Positions 1 to 6,564 are shown, counted from the stretch's first letter. The stretch is DNA of 10,672 nt from an uncultured Clostridia bacterium (GCA_947589655.1 CANQCE010000025.1:1-10672), one strand, 5' to 3'. The notes: generated by a model from the letters alone, not told the origin. Translations and numbers: made by a program.

Positions 1-1
1 C

Positions 2-487
2 AGCGTGCTAGCGTTTTGGCTGGGCAGAGTTTTTGGCAAAAAACTTGTGGAATTTATGGTGGGCAAAGCCACCTGCGAAAAGTGGACAAAGTTTTTGACA
101 GATGCAAAATATTCATTTTTTGTAATGATGGTTTTGCCAGTTTTTCCAGATGATGTGCTTTGCCTTGTGGCAGGGCTTACCGACATGAGTTGGGCATTTT
201 TTGTGGGCACAAACCTTATTTCGCGTCCAATAGGCATTTTCATGACGTGCTATCTTGGCAGCGGCTCAATTATTCCTTATCACGGATGGGGGCTGGCAGT
301 TTGGGCGGTGATAGTGGTTGTGGTGGCAGTGCTTATCATTTTAAGTTATATATATCGCTCGCAGATAGAAGATTTTATGCACAGGGTGTTCCGCACAAAG
401 CCAAAAAAAATATCGCTTGACCCAAAAAGCGACAAAATTATTGACAAGGCATTAAAAGAAGATAAAAATAAAAAAAATAAGGGCTAA
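2..487 (+). CDS. VTT-domain (TVP38/TMEM64, DedA-like) membrane protein, 5'-truncated
   Basis: The frame is open to the left window edge, so this is the C-terminal part of a longer gene; the GTG at position 5 lies inside the conserved region and is unlikely to be the real start. The segment reading LPVFPDDVLCLVAGLTDMSW, followed by RPIGI and GSGSIIP, is typical of the clostridial TVP38/TMEM64 (VTT, SNARE-associated) family. There are hydrophobic stretches around residues 35-60, 65-85 and 95-117, and a strongly basic, lysine-rich cytoplasmic tail from about residue 120 to the end. Family members are polytopic membrane proteins, often linked to lipid scrambling or membrane homeostasis; the substrate of this one cannot be read from sequence. 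No convincing terminator hairpin follows the stop. Confident on family, not on function. Confidence 0.85.
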   Translation, partial: SVLAFWLGRVFGKKLVEFMVGKATCEKWTKFLTDAKYSFFVMMVLPVFPDDVLCLVAGLTDMSWAFFVGTNLISRPIGIFMTCYLGSGSIIPYHGWGLAVWAVIVVVVAVLIILSYIYRSQIEDFMHRVFRTKPKKISLDPKSDKIIDKALKEDKNKKNKG

Positions 488-554
488 ACCTTTTATGTTT
501 TTAAAACCTACAAGGTGGAAACGCAAAAATATTTGCTGATTTTGCTAAAAATGA

Positions 555-584
555 TTGACTTATATCGATTTTTTTGTTTAAAAT
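555..584 (+). promoter_or_regulatory. sigma-A-type promoter for the structured leader
   Basis: TTGACT (555-560) and TAAAAT (579-584) are separated by 18 bases, each one mismatch from the vegetative consensus. The predicted start is near 591, which gives the gene at 933 an untranslated leader of about 340 nt. It lies 67 bases past the preceding stop, so the leader gene is probably its own transcription unit. Confidence 0.6.
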
Positions 585-603
585 AAAAGAGAATGACGCG
601 GAA

Positions 604-681
604 ATGAGAAAAGCGAAGAAAAAAACTGACGAAGATGAGCTTGCGAATTCTAAAATCAATTTTCAATTTTTCGATGTGTAG
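604..681 (+). CDS. Possible 25-residue leader peptide (weak)
   Basis: A short frame starts at the ATG at 604, near the predicted 5' end of the leader, and ends at TAG 679-681. The peptide begins MRKAKKKTDEDEL and ends FQFFDV, so it is highly charged with an aromatic end. Its last codons form the 5' arm of the 12-bp stem 659-670/699-710, so a translating ribosome would disrupt that stem. There is no clear Shine-Dalgarno sequence before the ATG, and a random frame of this length is not surprising. It is listed because its place in the leader is suggestive. Confidence 0.15.
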   Translation: MRKAKKKTDEDELANSKINFQFFDV

Positions 682-799
682 AGCTGGGCTCGGCGAGGAA
701 AATTGAAAATCACGAACAGTGAAGGGAGATTGGGACGGGGAAACGAACTTTTAGGCGTTAGGAATTGGGGCCCCCGAAAGTGCTTGCCACTTTTGGGGA

Positions 800-925
800 G
801 AGGAACAAACAAGCGTTAAAGCGATACTTTTTGACCTTTAGGGCAAAAATGAGCAAAGAGCGTAGTTTGTGACGATTCCGTGTCGCCGTTAAAAAAGTTT
901 GTTGCCTCCCCAGAAATTTTGGAGG
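800..925 (+). promoter_or_regulatory. Switch-like domain controlling the ribosome binding site of the 933 gene
   Basis: Bases 800-810 (GAGGAACAAAC) pair with 897-908 through 11 pairs with one bulged G at 904. The 3' strand of this stem contains CCTC (905-908), and CCTCC (905-909) is also complementary to the GGAGG ribosome binding site at 921-925. The two pairings cannot exist together: the long-range stem leaves GGAGG free, its loss lets the local hairpin hide it. Inside the long-range stem are hairpins 828-836/841-849 (one A-G mismatch, TTTA loop), 853-857/866-870 and 871-874/881-884, so the domain could be a multi-branch junction. This resembles a translational riboswitch. Ligand and real structure are unknown. 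Confidence 0.45.
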
Positions 926-932
926 AATAAAC

Positions 933-2453
933 ATGACCACAAAAAGAAAATTATGGTTTAGCATGGCTGCATTGGCGCTTACGCTGGTGGTGGCCGCAAC
1001 GTCGGTGGGGATAACTTTGTCGGCATTGTCTGCCAATGTTAACAGCGGATTTTCTATTTCCTACACTGCCACCAGCGTGAACTGTGCAATTTATGGCGAT
1101 TACACAACTGGTTCCACAACAAAAAGAATGACAAATGGTGAAAGCGACCATATTTATTTTACTGGCTCGAAAGAGGAAAACCCTGAGCAAAACTTTGACC
1201 CTATTGGAGAACTGACTTTAACAGAGGACAGCCCAACAGCAAAATTTGATTATAATATTTTCAATTTTGCCAACAAACCGCTTAATGTCACTGCCAAACT
1301 CACTGGCGAATATGAAAATTTGGACATTAAATACACAACAAAAACCATTTCCTCATCTCCAAGCACGCAAAACGGCACAGAAATGCCTTTTAGCACAGCC
1401 GTTCCGTTCTGTCTTTACAGCAATTTAGACGAACTGACATCCGCCGTCAGTTTCGTCAAAATCCCAACATTCTCAAATGTAATAGCAAAAAACGCCCTTG
1501 AAATGTCTGCGTTTATGATGTCTTACAAAACTGGCGCACAAGAAGCACTTAACACTTTGGGAACTTATGGAGATAGTTCTGCCAGCCCTTATACGCAGGA
1601 AGAATTAACTTATTTTGCAGGCACCTGTTTTTGCTATTGGGTGCTGTATCAATATTATTTGGGCAATGGTGAAGAAGTTATAAAAAACGCAAAACAAACA
1701 CTTGACAGCATAACAACCCCAAGTGTTTTTAAAAACAAGGTTGATTTTTCTAACAATTTTTTGTATTACAAAGACTACCTTTTGTATTTTGATTTGGATT
1801 ATCCTTTAAATACTAGCTCTCACACCCCAACCGACAGATACAACACCCCACTTATGGCAATCTTGTCCGATGCTGTGAACAGTGACAACCCAGTTTTGGA
1901 TTTTGTTGATTATTTGGACTACGCTCACTTTTTGGCCACAAATTATTGGATTGAAGAAATGATTCCTCTGCCAACTCAGGTTTTGATTTACAACATTTAC
2001 AACACATTTATAGAAAAAGGCACTCAGCAAGGAATTACGCTTGCCGAAAATGTTGCAAACAGACTTAAAGAATTTTCTTGGATGCTTGTAGAAGGTTTCG
2101 GATATACAGCAGAAAAATATTATCCAATTTTTCTGGCACTTCCTGACGAGCTGAGGCAATACAGCACTCAGGCAAACGGAACGGCTTTGGCAGAAGCAAA
2201 GCGGAAAGAATATTATAACCAAATTTATTCACAGGAAAATGACGCTTTTTTGCAAGAAATAACAAAATATGCAAAACAGCAAAGAGCGTTAATTTTGGAG
2301 TGTTTGAATGATAAAACTGGAAAATCGGGTATTAATCTTATTTTGGCAGACGAGTTTATTCCTCGAACCCAAATTGAAATAACCATTTCGGTAAAAGACA
2401 CCAGCCAGCCTGCACGATTAACAAACGGCGGAATAAACTTTTCGCTCAGTTAA
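933..2453 (+). CDS. Secreted TasA/CalY-like protein with large helical insertion, SipW-type signal peptide
   Basis: The 506-residue product starts with a basic KRK stretch and a hydrophobic segment (about residues 8-34, ALTLVVAATSVGITLSALSA), of the kind seen on TasA/CalY substrates of the SipW signal peptidase. Residues 38-135 look beta-rich and resemble the first half of the TasA-like jelly roll (FSISYTAT, IGELTLTED, KFDYNIFNFANKPLNVTAKL). Residues about 157-475 are rich in Leu, Ala, Tyr and Phe and appear mostly helical. A final strand-like segment (IEITISVKD, about 480-506) may complete the beta fold. GGAGG at 921-925 sits seven bases before ATG, which fixes the start. Family members can form extracellular fibres or surface layers; a structural or surface role here is inference. 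No SipW gene is in the window. The 17-base gap to the convergent spoIIE shows no terminator. Confidence 0.7.
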   Translation: MTTKRKLWFSMAALALTLVVAATSVGITLSALSANVNSGFSISYTATSVNCAIYGDYTTGSTTKRMTNGESDHIYFTGSKEENPEQNFDPIGELTLTEDSPTAKFDYNIFNFANKPLNVTAKLTGEYENLDIKYTTKTISSSPSTQNGTEMPFSTAVPFCLYSNLDELTSAVSFVKIPTFSNVIAKNALEMSAFMMSYKTGAQEALNTLGTYGDSSASPYTQEELTYFAGTCFCYWVLYQYYLGNGEEVIKNAKQTLDSITTPSVFKNKVDFSNNFLYYKDYLLYFDLDYPLNTSSHTPTDRYNTPLMAILSDAVNSDNPVLDFVDYLDYAHFLATNYWIEEMIPLPTQVLIYNIYNTFIEKGTQQGITLAENVANRLKEFSWMLVEGFGYTAEKYYPIFLALPDELRQYSTQANGTALAEAKRKEYYNQIYSQENDAFLQEITKYAKQQRALILECLNDKTGKSGINLILADEFIPRTQIEITISVKDTSQPARLTNGGINFSLS

Positions 2454-2470
2454 CCTTTGCCGCCCACGAA

Positions 2471-4759
2471 TTAGTTTCCCAGCATTTTCACCACCAGCAC
2501 GGTCATGTCGTCAACAGCGTAGCCGTTGTTGCAGGCAAGCGCCCTGCCCAACAATTCATCCGCAAACTCTTGCGGATTTTTTGTTTTAATGGATTTTATG
2601 CACGATGTTATTGCATCATCGGTTTCAAAACTGTCTGCAATGCCGTCTGAAAGAAGAATGACAAAATCTTTTGCCGAGACCACATTTTTTATCGCTCGCG
2701 GCTTGCTTTCGTCAACAATCCCCAGCGGCAAAGCGCCTGTTTCCACGGCTCGGCACTCATCTTCGTTTAATATATACGACTTTGGCGATGCCATTTTTAT
2801 AAAGTCGGCAATTCCACTCCTTTCATCAAGCACGCAAATGTCAAGTGCGCTGAAAATTTCTTGTTTGTGAAGTGCCAGCAATTTGTTCACAGTGGACAAA
2901 ATAAGTTCATTATCAAAACCTGCCCTATAAAAATTTTCAACCAATGAAATGGAAAGTTCGCTTGCCGCCTCCGCCTTTTCGCCGCTGCCCATGCCATCGC
3001 TGATTGCAAAAAGTAATTTGTCGCTATCCAGTTTTGCAATGGAATAGGTGTCTCCGCTCACTTTCGAGCCATTTTTTGTGTGCTGCGCAACGCCAAAAAT
3101 GCAGTCCAATTTTGGTGCAGAGCGAAGGTTCAGCACTGTGTATCCTGGCCGAACAGATGCAAAAGTTTCAAACACTGCCATTTTTTGCCCACAAACTTTG
3201 CTGACCACATCGGCAATCCTTGGCTTTGTGCTATCCTCGTTACGCACCACCACAGAGGTTTCCATGGTGTGAACATCTTTTTCAAAAACCACTGCATCGA
3301 TGCAAATGATGTTGTGCTCGGTAAGCTCGTCCAAAATTTTATTCTCACGCTGGGTGTCAAAAGAGATGTTCTTTTCGCAATCTTTGGCTAAGTGCTGCAT
3401 AATTTTGGATACGCCCAAAAGTTGGTCGGCAATGATAAGCTTGCTGGTGTCCACATCCTTAACCATGCCCATATACTTTTTGTATTGTGCCGTGAGCGTG
3501 TTTATACTGCCCAAAATTGCTGTGGTTTGCTTGCATCTTGAAGTTAGGTAAGACGGAATATCCAACAGTGTTGCCCTGCCTTTTTCGTATGAAATTCTGA
3601 TAAGTTCATCAAACACTTTTTTTGTGCTGTCGGCAAAAGTTCTGTGGCAATGGTTTCGCTCTGGACAAAAAGAGCATATTTTCTCGGAAATTTCTTGCTC
3701 TAAAAGTTCTTGAACCTGTTCAAACGTCATATTTTCTTTAAGGAGTTTGCGGAAAATTATGTTTATATCGTTAAAAACTTCCGACAAATTCCCCAGCCTT
3801 CTGTGCAAAATTTCACGATTTCTGTTGACAACGTTTTTCATTGCCAAACGGTCTTTTGAAAGGTTAAATATCACTGCAACCTCTTTAAACCATTTTGCAG
3901 GCATCAACAAAAATAAAACACACGAGATAACCACTGGCAGGATTTCTATTATCCCAAAAGAAGAATAAAGGTTAAAATAAAAACCCAGAACCAACTCTAA
4001 ACAAATTAAAGATAGCACCATGAACACGCGATAATTTCTTTTAAACAACAACACAATCAGTGCCCACATGATAAACGGTGCGATGAAAATTGGATTGTTG
4101 CTTGCTAGCAGTGAGCCAATTCCGCCCACCGCCGCAACAAGCATGGTGAGCAGCGGAGTGGAACAGAACGCAAAAACAAGCAGCACAAAACTCATAAAAA
4201 GTTTCAAAAAACTGAAATTTTGTATGTTTAATGTGTAAAGCCCACTGCAAATAACTGCAATAATTGAAAACAGCGAAACAATTTCCAAAGAGGTCAGCTT
4301 ATTGGTGAACCCTCTTATGATAATCGCTTCGAAAATATTCATGCAGGCAAGCATAAAAAGCGTGCCGACCAAAACGCTTGCAAGTGAGAGCACTGGCGAA
4401 AATCCGCCAAGGATGTCAAACACAACCATTCCTGTTTGGCTTATAATTGAAAAAACAATAAACTCCCATTTTTTCATGGTTTTTTTGCATAAAATGTGAA
4501 TAAAATATGGAAGAATTAGGCAAAAAATTGTAACAATAATGCAAATTGCATTATTAAACGAAAATTGGTGCAATAGTCCGCCCAAAATGTATGCTGGAAC
4601 AAGCAGCCAAATTTTTTGGTCCGCCCAAGTGAGTGCAAAAAGCATGCCAAACGCAAACGGAAAAATGGTCATGTTTATGCTTGCGGCGTTTAACACAAAA
4701 AACAGCCCCACAAACACTGCAAATTCAATGATAAAAAAGAGATATTTGTTTAATTTCAT
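2471..4759 (-). CDS. spoIIE: Stage II sporulation protein E (SpoIIE), PP2C-type serine phosphatase
   Basis: SpoIIE dephosphorylates the anti-anti-sigma factor SpoIIAA at the polar septum, which releases sigma-F in the forespore, and it also acts in septum formation with FtsZ. The 762-residue product has the family layout: about ten membrane segments in residues 1-290, a central regulatory region (about 300-550), and a C-terminal PP2C domain. Visible phosphatase motifs are SGD (568-570), SDGMGSG (587-593), LSDGIAD (703-709) and DDMTV (750-754), which supply the expected metal-binding aspartates. Cysteines C362, C365 and C371 match the CxxC cluster common in clostridial versions. It is somewhat shorter than the 827 residues of Bacillus subtilis. 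The start is supported by AGAGG seven bases upstream, but that site lies in a hairpin. cwlD is upstream on the same strand. Confidence 0.96.
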   Translation of the reverse strand: MKLNKYLFFIIEFAVFVGLFFVLNAASINMTIFPFAFGMLFALTWADQKIWLLVPAYILGGLLHQFSFNNAICIIVTIFCLILPYFIHILCKKTMKKWEFIVFSIISQTGMVVFDILGGFSPVLSLASVLVGTLFMLACMNIFEAIIIRGFTNKLTSLEIVSLFSIIAVICSGLYTLNIQNFSFLKLFMSFVLLVFAFCSTPLLTMLVAAVGGIGSLLASNNPIFIAPFIMWALIVLLFKRNYRVFMVLSLICLELVLGFYFNLYSSFGIIEILPVVISCVLFLLMPAKWFKEVAVIFNLSKDRLAMKNVVNRNREILHRRLGNLSEVFNDINIIFRKLLKENMTFEQVQELLEQEISEKICSFCPERNHCHRTFADSTKKVFDELIRISYEKGRATLLDIPSYLTSRCKQTTAILGSINTLTAQYKKYMGMVKDVDTSKLIIADQLLGVSKIMQHLAKDCEKNISFDTQRENKILDELTEHNIICIDAVVFEKDVHTMETSVVVRNEDSTKPRIADVVSKVCGQKMAVFETFASVRPGYTVLNLRSAPKLDCIFGVAQHTKNGSKVSGDTYSIAKLDSDKLLFAISDGMGSGEKAEAASELSISLVENFYRAGFDNELILSTVNKLLALHKQEIFSALDICVLDERSGIADFIKMASPKSYILNEDECRAVETGALPLGIVDESKPRAIKNVVSAKDFVILLSDGIADSFETDDAITSCIKSIKTKNPQEFADELLGRALACNNGYAVDDMTVLVVKMLGN

Positions 4760-4795
4760 AAAAAAACCTCTTTTTGATTTTAAAACAAAAAGAGG
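4760..4795 (-). terminator. Hairpin plus T-run between cwlD and spoIIE, overlapping the spoIIE ribosome binding site
   Basis: Read on the minus strand, the 10-base arm CCTCTTTTTG pairs perfectly with CAAAAAGAGG across a 9-base loop, and seven T follow directly, ending at the spoIIE ATG. This has the form of an intrinsic terminator for transcripts coming from cwlD. The 3' arm also contains the AGAGG ribosome binding site of spoIIE, so any read-through RNA would have that site paired. The stem has only four G-C pairs, so termination may be partial. Confidence 0.55.
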
Positions 4796-4813
4796 AATAT
4801 TTTTTAAGCAAAC

Positions 4814-4822
4814 TTTGCCGAA
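4814..4822. promoter_or_regulatory. Spo0A-box-like site upstream of spoIIE
   Basis: TTTGCCGAA on the plus strand contains TGCCGAA, a full match to the 0A-box core TGNCGAA. It lies 55-63 bases upstream of the spoIIE start codon. In Bacillus, spoIIE is activated by phosphorylated Spo0A. One heptamer in about 100 bases could occur by chance (roughly a few percent), so context carries most of the weight. A TAAAAT on the minus strand at 4777-4782, in the hairpin loop, would put this site about 44-52 bases before the transcript start. Confidence 0.35.
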
Positions 4823-4856
4823 TTATGACTGATTTTAATTTTTATTTGAAAATGCT

Positions 4857-5588
4857 CTATTGCCAATATTTTTGGAACTGCAAAATGCCGCAAAAAAGAT
4901 GATAACAAAACTCGTTGCGATAATCTTCCTTTTGCAACAAAAGTTCCTCCTCAGGATTGGACAGAAATCCGCACTCCACCAAAATGCTTGGTGCAGGCGA
5001 AACATTAAGCACATAAAAATCGCCTGCCTTTGAAGTGAGTTTGGCATTTGCTATATTTTTGTTTAACGACAACGAAACATTATCGGCAAGTTCTTGCCCA
5101 CTTTGCGAGCCTTGTGCGTAATACACCTGCGCCCCATGTGCCTCCGCCGATGGAAAACTGTTCATATGGATGCTAACCACAATATCTGGGTTGGACTTTT
5201 TTATTATTGCCTCGCGTTTTGCCATCTCCGAACGCTTTTTGTTGCTGGCAAGCGGAGAATAAAGCCCAGCCATGCTATCTCGGGTTAAAACCACCTTGTA
5301 GCCAAACTGCTCGCACACACTTTTTAACGCCAAAGAATACTGCAAATTCAGTTCACTTTCGCTAATGCCAGTTTGCCGCCCAACCGCCCCACCATCTTTG
5401 CCACCATGCCCAGCATCAATGACAATCACCTTTTGCGTGTTTGGTCTAAAAGTTGGCCTTATGGCTGTGAAATAAACAATAACACTTGCCACCACCAGCA
5501 AAAAGCAAGCCGCAAATACAAAATATTTCTTTTTCAAAACAAAAAAACTGTGCTTTTTGGAAAACATATTATATTTTATGAAAAACAT
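4857..5588 (-). CDS. cwlD: N-acetylmuramoyl-L-alanine amidase CwlD (germination-specific)
   Basis: CwlD removes the peptide side chain from muramic acid in spore cortex so that PdaA can form muramic delta-lactam, the mark recognised by germination lytic enzymes. The 243-residue product is an Amidase_3 enzyme with a signal anchor (about residues 22-42). Zinc ligands are H61 in DAGHGG, E77 in ISESELNL and H141 in SIHMN, and the catalytic glutamate is E205 in LVECGFLSNP. Length and motifs fit the CwlD subgroup rather than larger cell-separation amidases. The start is uncertain: no ribosome binding site precedes the ATG at 5588 or the second ATG at 5567 (residue 8), and a TATAAT lies just before the second one. 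The usual CwlD anchor begins nearer the amino end, so the true start may be downstream. Confidence 0.93.
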   Translation of the reverse strand: MFFIKYNMFSKKHSFFVLKKKYFVFAACFLLVVASVIVYFTAIRPTFRPNTQKVIVIDAGHGGKDGGAVGRQTGISESELNLQYSLALKSVCEQFGYKVVLTRDSMAGLYSPLASNKKRSEMAKREAIIKKSNPDIVVSIHMNSFPSAEAHGAQVYYAQGSQSGQELADNVSLSLNKNIANAKLTSKAGDFYVLNVSPAPSILVECGFLSNPEEELLLQKEDYRNEFCYHLFCGILQFQKYWQ

Positions 5589-5670
5589 AAAAAATTAAGA
5601 ACAAAAAGGGGCTTTGATGAATTGAAAACTTGATAAAAAGGCGAGATTAAAAAAACAAAAACAATTAAAA

Positions 5671-5690
5671 AAATACAGAAAAATACAGAA
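5671..5690. repeat. Tandem 10-base direct repeat
   Basis: AAATACAGAA occurs twice head to tail within the A-rich divergent intergenic region between cwlD and the gene at 5781. It lies about 37 bases before the -35 of the downstream promoter. It could be a binding site or part of an A-tract UP-like element; chance in such A-rich sequence is also possible. Confidence 0.4.
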
Positions 5691-5726
5691 AAAACCGCTC
5701 ATTTTTTCAAATTTTAAAAAAGACTA

Positions 5727-5755
5727 TTGACAACCATTCTCGCACATGCTATAAT
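5727..5755 (+). promoter_or_regulatory. Perfect consensus sigma-A promoter
   Basis: TTGACA (5727-5732), a 17-base spacer, and TATAAT (5750-5755) match the vegetative consensus at all twelve positions. An A/T-rich tract lies just upstream, as in UP elements. The transcript should start near 5762 and carry AAGGAGG before the ATG at 5781. Strong constitutive expression is expected unless a repressor binds. Confidence 0.85.
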
Positions 5756-5780
5756 TAAGTGTAATGTAAGGAGGTTTAAT

Positions 5781-6359
5781 ATGCAAAACAATAATGAAAC
5801 AGAAGAATTTGAAAGATATGAAATTATACGGTTGCCTGGTGGTCATTTTACTTACAAAGATGTAGTTACAGGCAGGCAAGGTACTGTAACATTTGATTCA
5901 CAGCCAACATATTACAGCAAGTATGGCCTTATTTTAGGCACAACTTCTTCCTCTATTGGAACCCAAAGGAATTTTTATGTCAACCCAGAAGACGACCATG
6001 TTTTCGTTGCCAACGCTTTCGACTACCCACAGGTTGACCGTATTCCATATGGATTTGAAAAAATGCCAGAAGATTTTGAACATTTGCCAACCGAATGTTT
6101 TCGCGATAAGCGTTTTATTCAACGTTGTTTAAATTCAATAAGCGTAGCCTTAAAAGACCCAAAATATAAAGATGCTAAGAAAGCACAGGAACTTTATGCA
6201 ACGGTTTGCGGGAAAGTAAAGAAAGAAGAAATTGCAATTGCACGCAAAGATGACCGTGAAGCAAGAAGAACTCCTGCAAACGAACATTTTGCAGCCGCTG
6301 TAAAAGAACTTGGGAAAAATTTTGCAAGAATAACAGTTAAAAACACTCGCGAAATTTAA
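5781..6359 (+). CDS. Hypothetical soluble protein, strongly expressed
   Basis: I do not recognise this 192-residue protein. It has no signal peptide or membrane segment, so it is probably cytoplasmic. Residues 12-80 look beta-rich (YEIIRLPGGHFTYKD, GRQGTVTFDS, SKYGLILGTT, RNFYVNPEDDHVFVANAF). Residues 90-107 hold a Pro/Glu/Phe-rich linker, and 108-185 are helical and highly charged, with clusters such as KVKKEE and RKDDREARR. The ATG at 5781 is chosen because AAGGAGG lies six bases before it; the in-frame TTG further upstream at 5727 is the -35 box itself. It has its own near-ideal promoter and a strong terminator, so it is a single-gene unit. The charged tail could contact nucleic acid or ribosomes, but nothing in the sequence settles that. 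Confidence 0.8.
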   Translation: MQNNNETEEFERYEIIRLPGGHFTYKDVVTGRQGTVTFDSQPTYYSKYGLILGTTSSSIGTQRNFYVNPEDDHVFVANAFDYPQVDRIPYGFEKMPEDFEHLPTECFRDKRFIQRCLNSISVALKDPKYKDAKKAQELYATVCGKVKKEEIAIARKDDREARRTPANEHFAAAVKELGKNFARITVKNTREI

Positions 6360-6398
6360 AAGACAACCTTTTAAAAATTTAAATGTATTAAAATATAG

Positions 6399-6434
6399 AA
6401 AGGCATATCACTTTGATATGCTTTTTGTTTTTTT
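6399..6434 (+). terminator. Intrinsic terminator of the 5781 gene
   Basis: GCATATCA (6403-6410) and TGATATGC (6414-6421) pair perfectly around a CTT loop. The stem extends by AAAG below it, and an almost unbroken T-run follows to 6434. Confidence 0.85.
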
Positions 6435-6498
6435 GAAATTTTGTTTGAAAAATTAAAGTTGTAAATTATTTTTTTTAAATTTTCTCCGTTTTTCATTT

Positions 6499-6516
6499 GC
6501 AAATTTAGCAAATTTG
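6499..6516. promoter_or_regulatory. Operator-like dyad upstream of the SH3b-protein promoter
   Basis: CAAATTT-AGC-AAATTTG is a perfect 7-bp inverted repeat with a 3-base spacer. It can equally be read as a direct repeat of GCAAATTT. It ends 12 bases before the -35 box at 6529. The form fits a dimeric regulator site; the composition is simple, so chance is not excluded. Confidence 0.35.
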
Positions 6517-6528
6517 TTTTCCCTTTGC

Positions 6529-6558
6529 TTGACAAATAGTTGAAAAAAGTTGTTTAAT
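6529..6558 (+). promoter_or_regulatory. Sigma-A promoter placing the transcript start at the ATG
   Basis: TTGACA (6529-6534) and TTTAAT (6553-6558) are 18 bases apart. Transcription normally begins about seven bases after the -10, which here is 6565, the A of the start codon. No ribosome binding site is present between the -10 and the ATG. Confidence 0.6.
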
Positions 6559-6564
6559 TAAAAC

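Larger units (their letters stand above)
591..932 (+). promoter_or_regulatory. Long structured 5' leader (candidate cis-regulatory RNA)
   Basis: This gene-free stretch between promoter and start codon is visibly richer in G and C than its surroundings and holds several strong pairings. They are a perfect 12-bp stem 659-670/699-710, extended by two more pairs and enclosing a GAGC-TGG-GCTC hairpin at 681-691. Next is an 11-bp hairpin 772-782/788-798 with one G-T pair and a five-base loop. Then comes a long-range stem 800-810/897-908 enclosing at least three small hairpins. Last is a hairpin 905-909/921-925 covering the ribosome binding site. I do not recognise the consensus of a known riboswitch, T-box, RNase P, tmRNA or 6S RNA. 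The structure is seen in the sequence; a regulatory role is inference. Confidence 0.5.

Noticed and set aside
591..932. Leader as tmRNA, RNase P RNA, 6S, T-box, or a familiar riboswitch (GEMM, cobalamin, TPP, SAM, lysine, guanidine)
   Set aside because: None of the conserved core motifs of these classes was seen by eye; only an Infernal search could exclude divergent members.
758..1190. Minus-strand open frames across the leader and the start of the 933 gene
   Set aside because: They are shadows of the structured leader and of the secreted-protein gene, with no ribosome sites or recognisable domains.
2454..2470. Bidirectional terminator between the 933 gene and spoIIE
   Set aside because: The 17-base gap has no inverted repeat or T-run.
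5573..5600. Sigma-E promoter for cwlD (CATAAAAT as -10)
   Set aside because: The -10 resembles sigma-E, but no matching -35 is found at 13-16 bases, and the position is inside the predicted coding start.
5727..5780. Upstream in-frame TTG start for the 5781 gene
   Set aside because: The TTG is part of a perfect -35 box and the -10 lies within the extension, so it is not in the mRNA; the ATG at 5781 has AAGGAGG.
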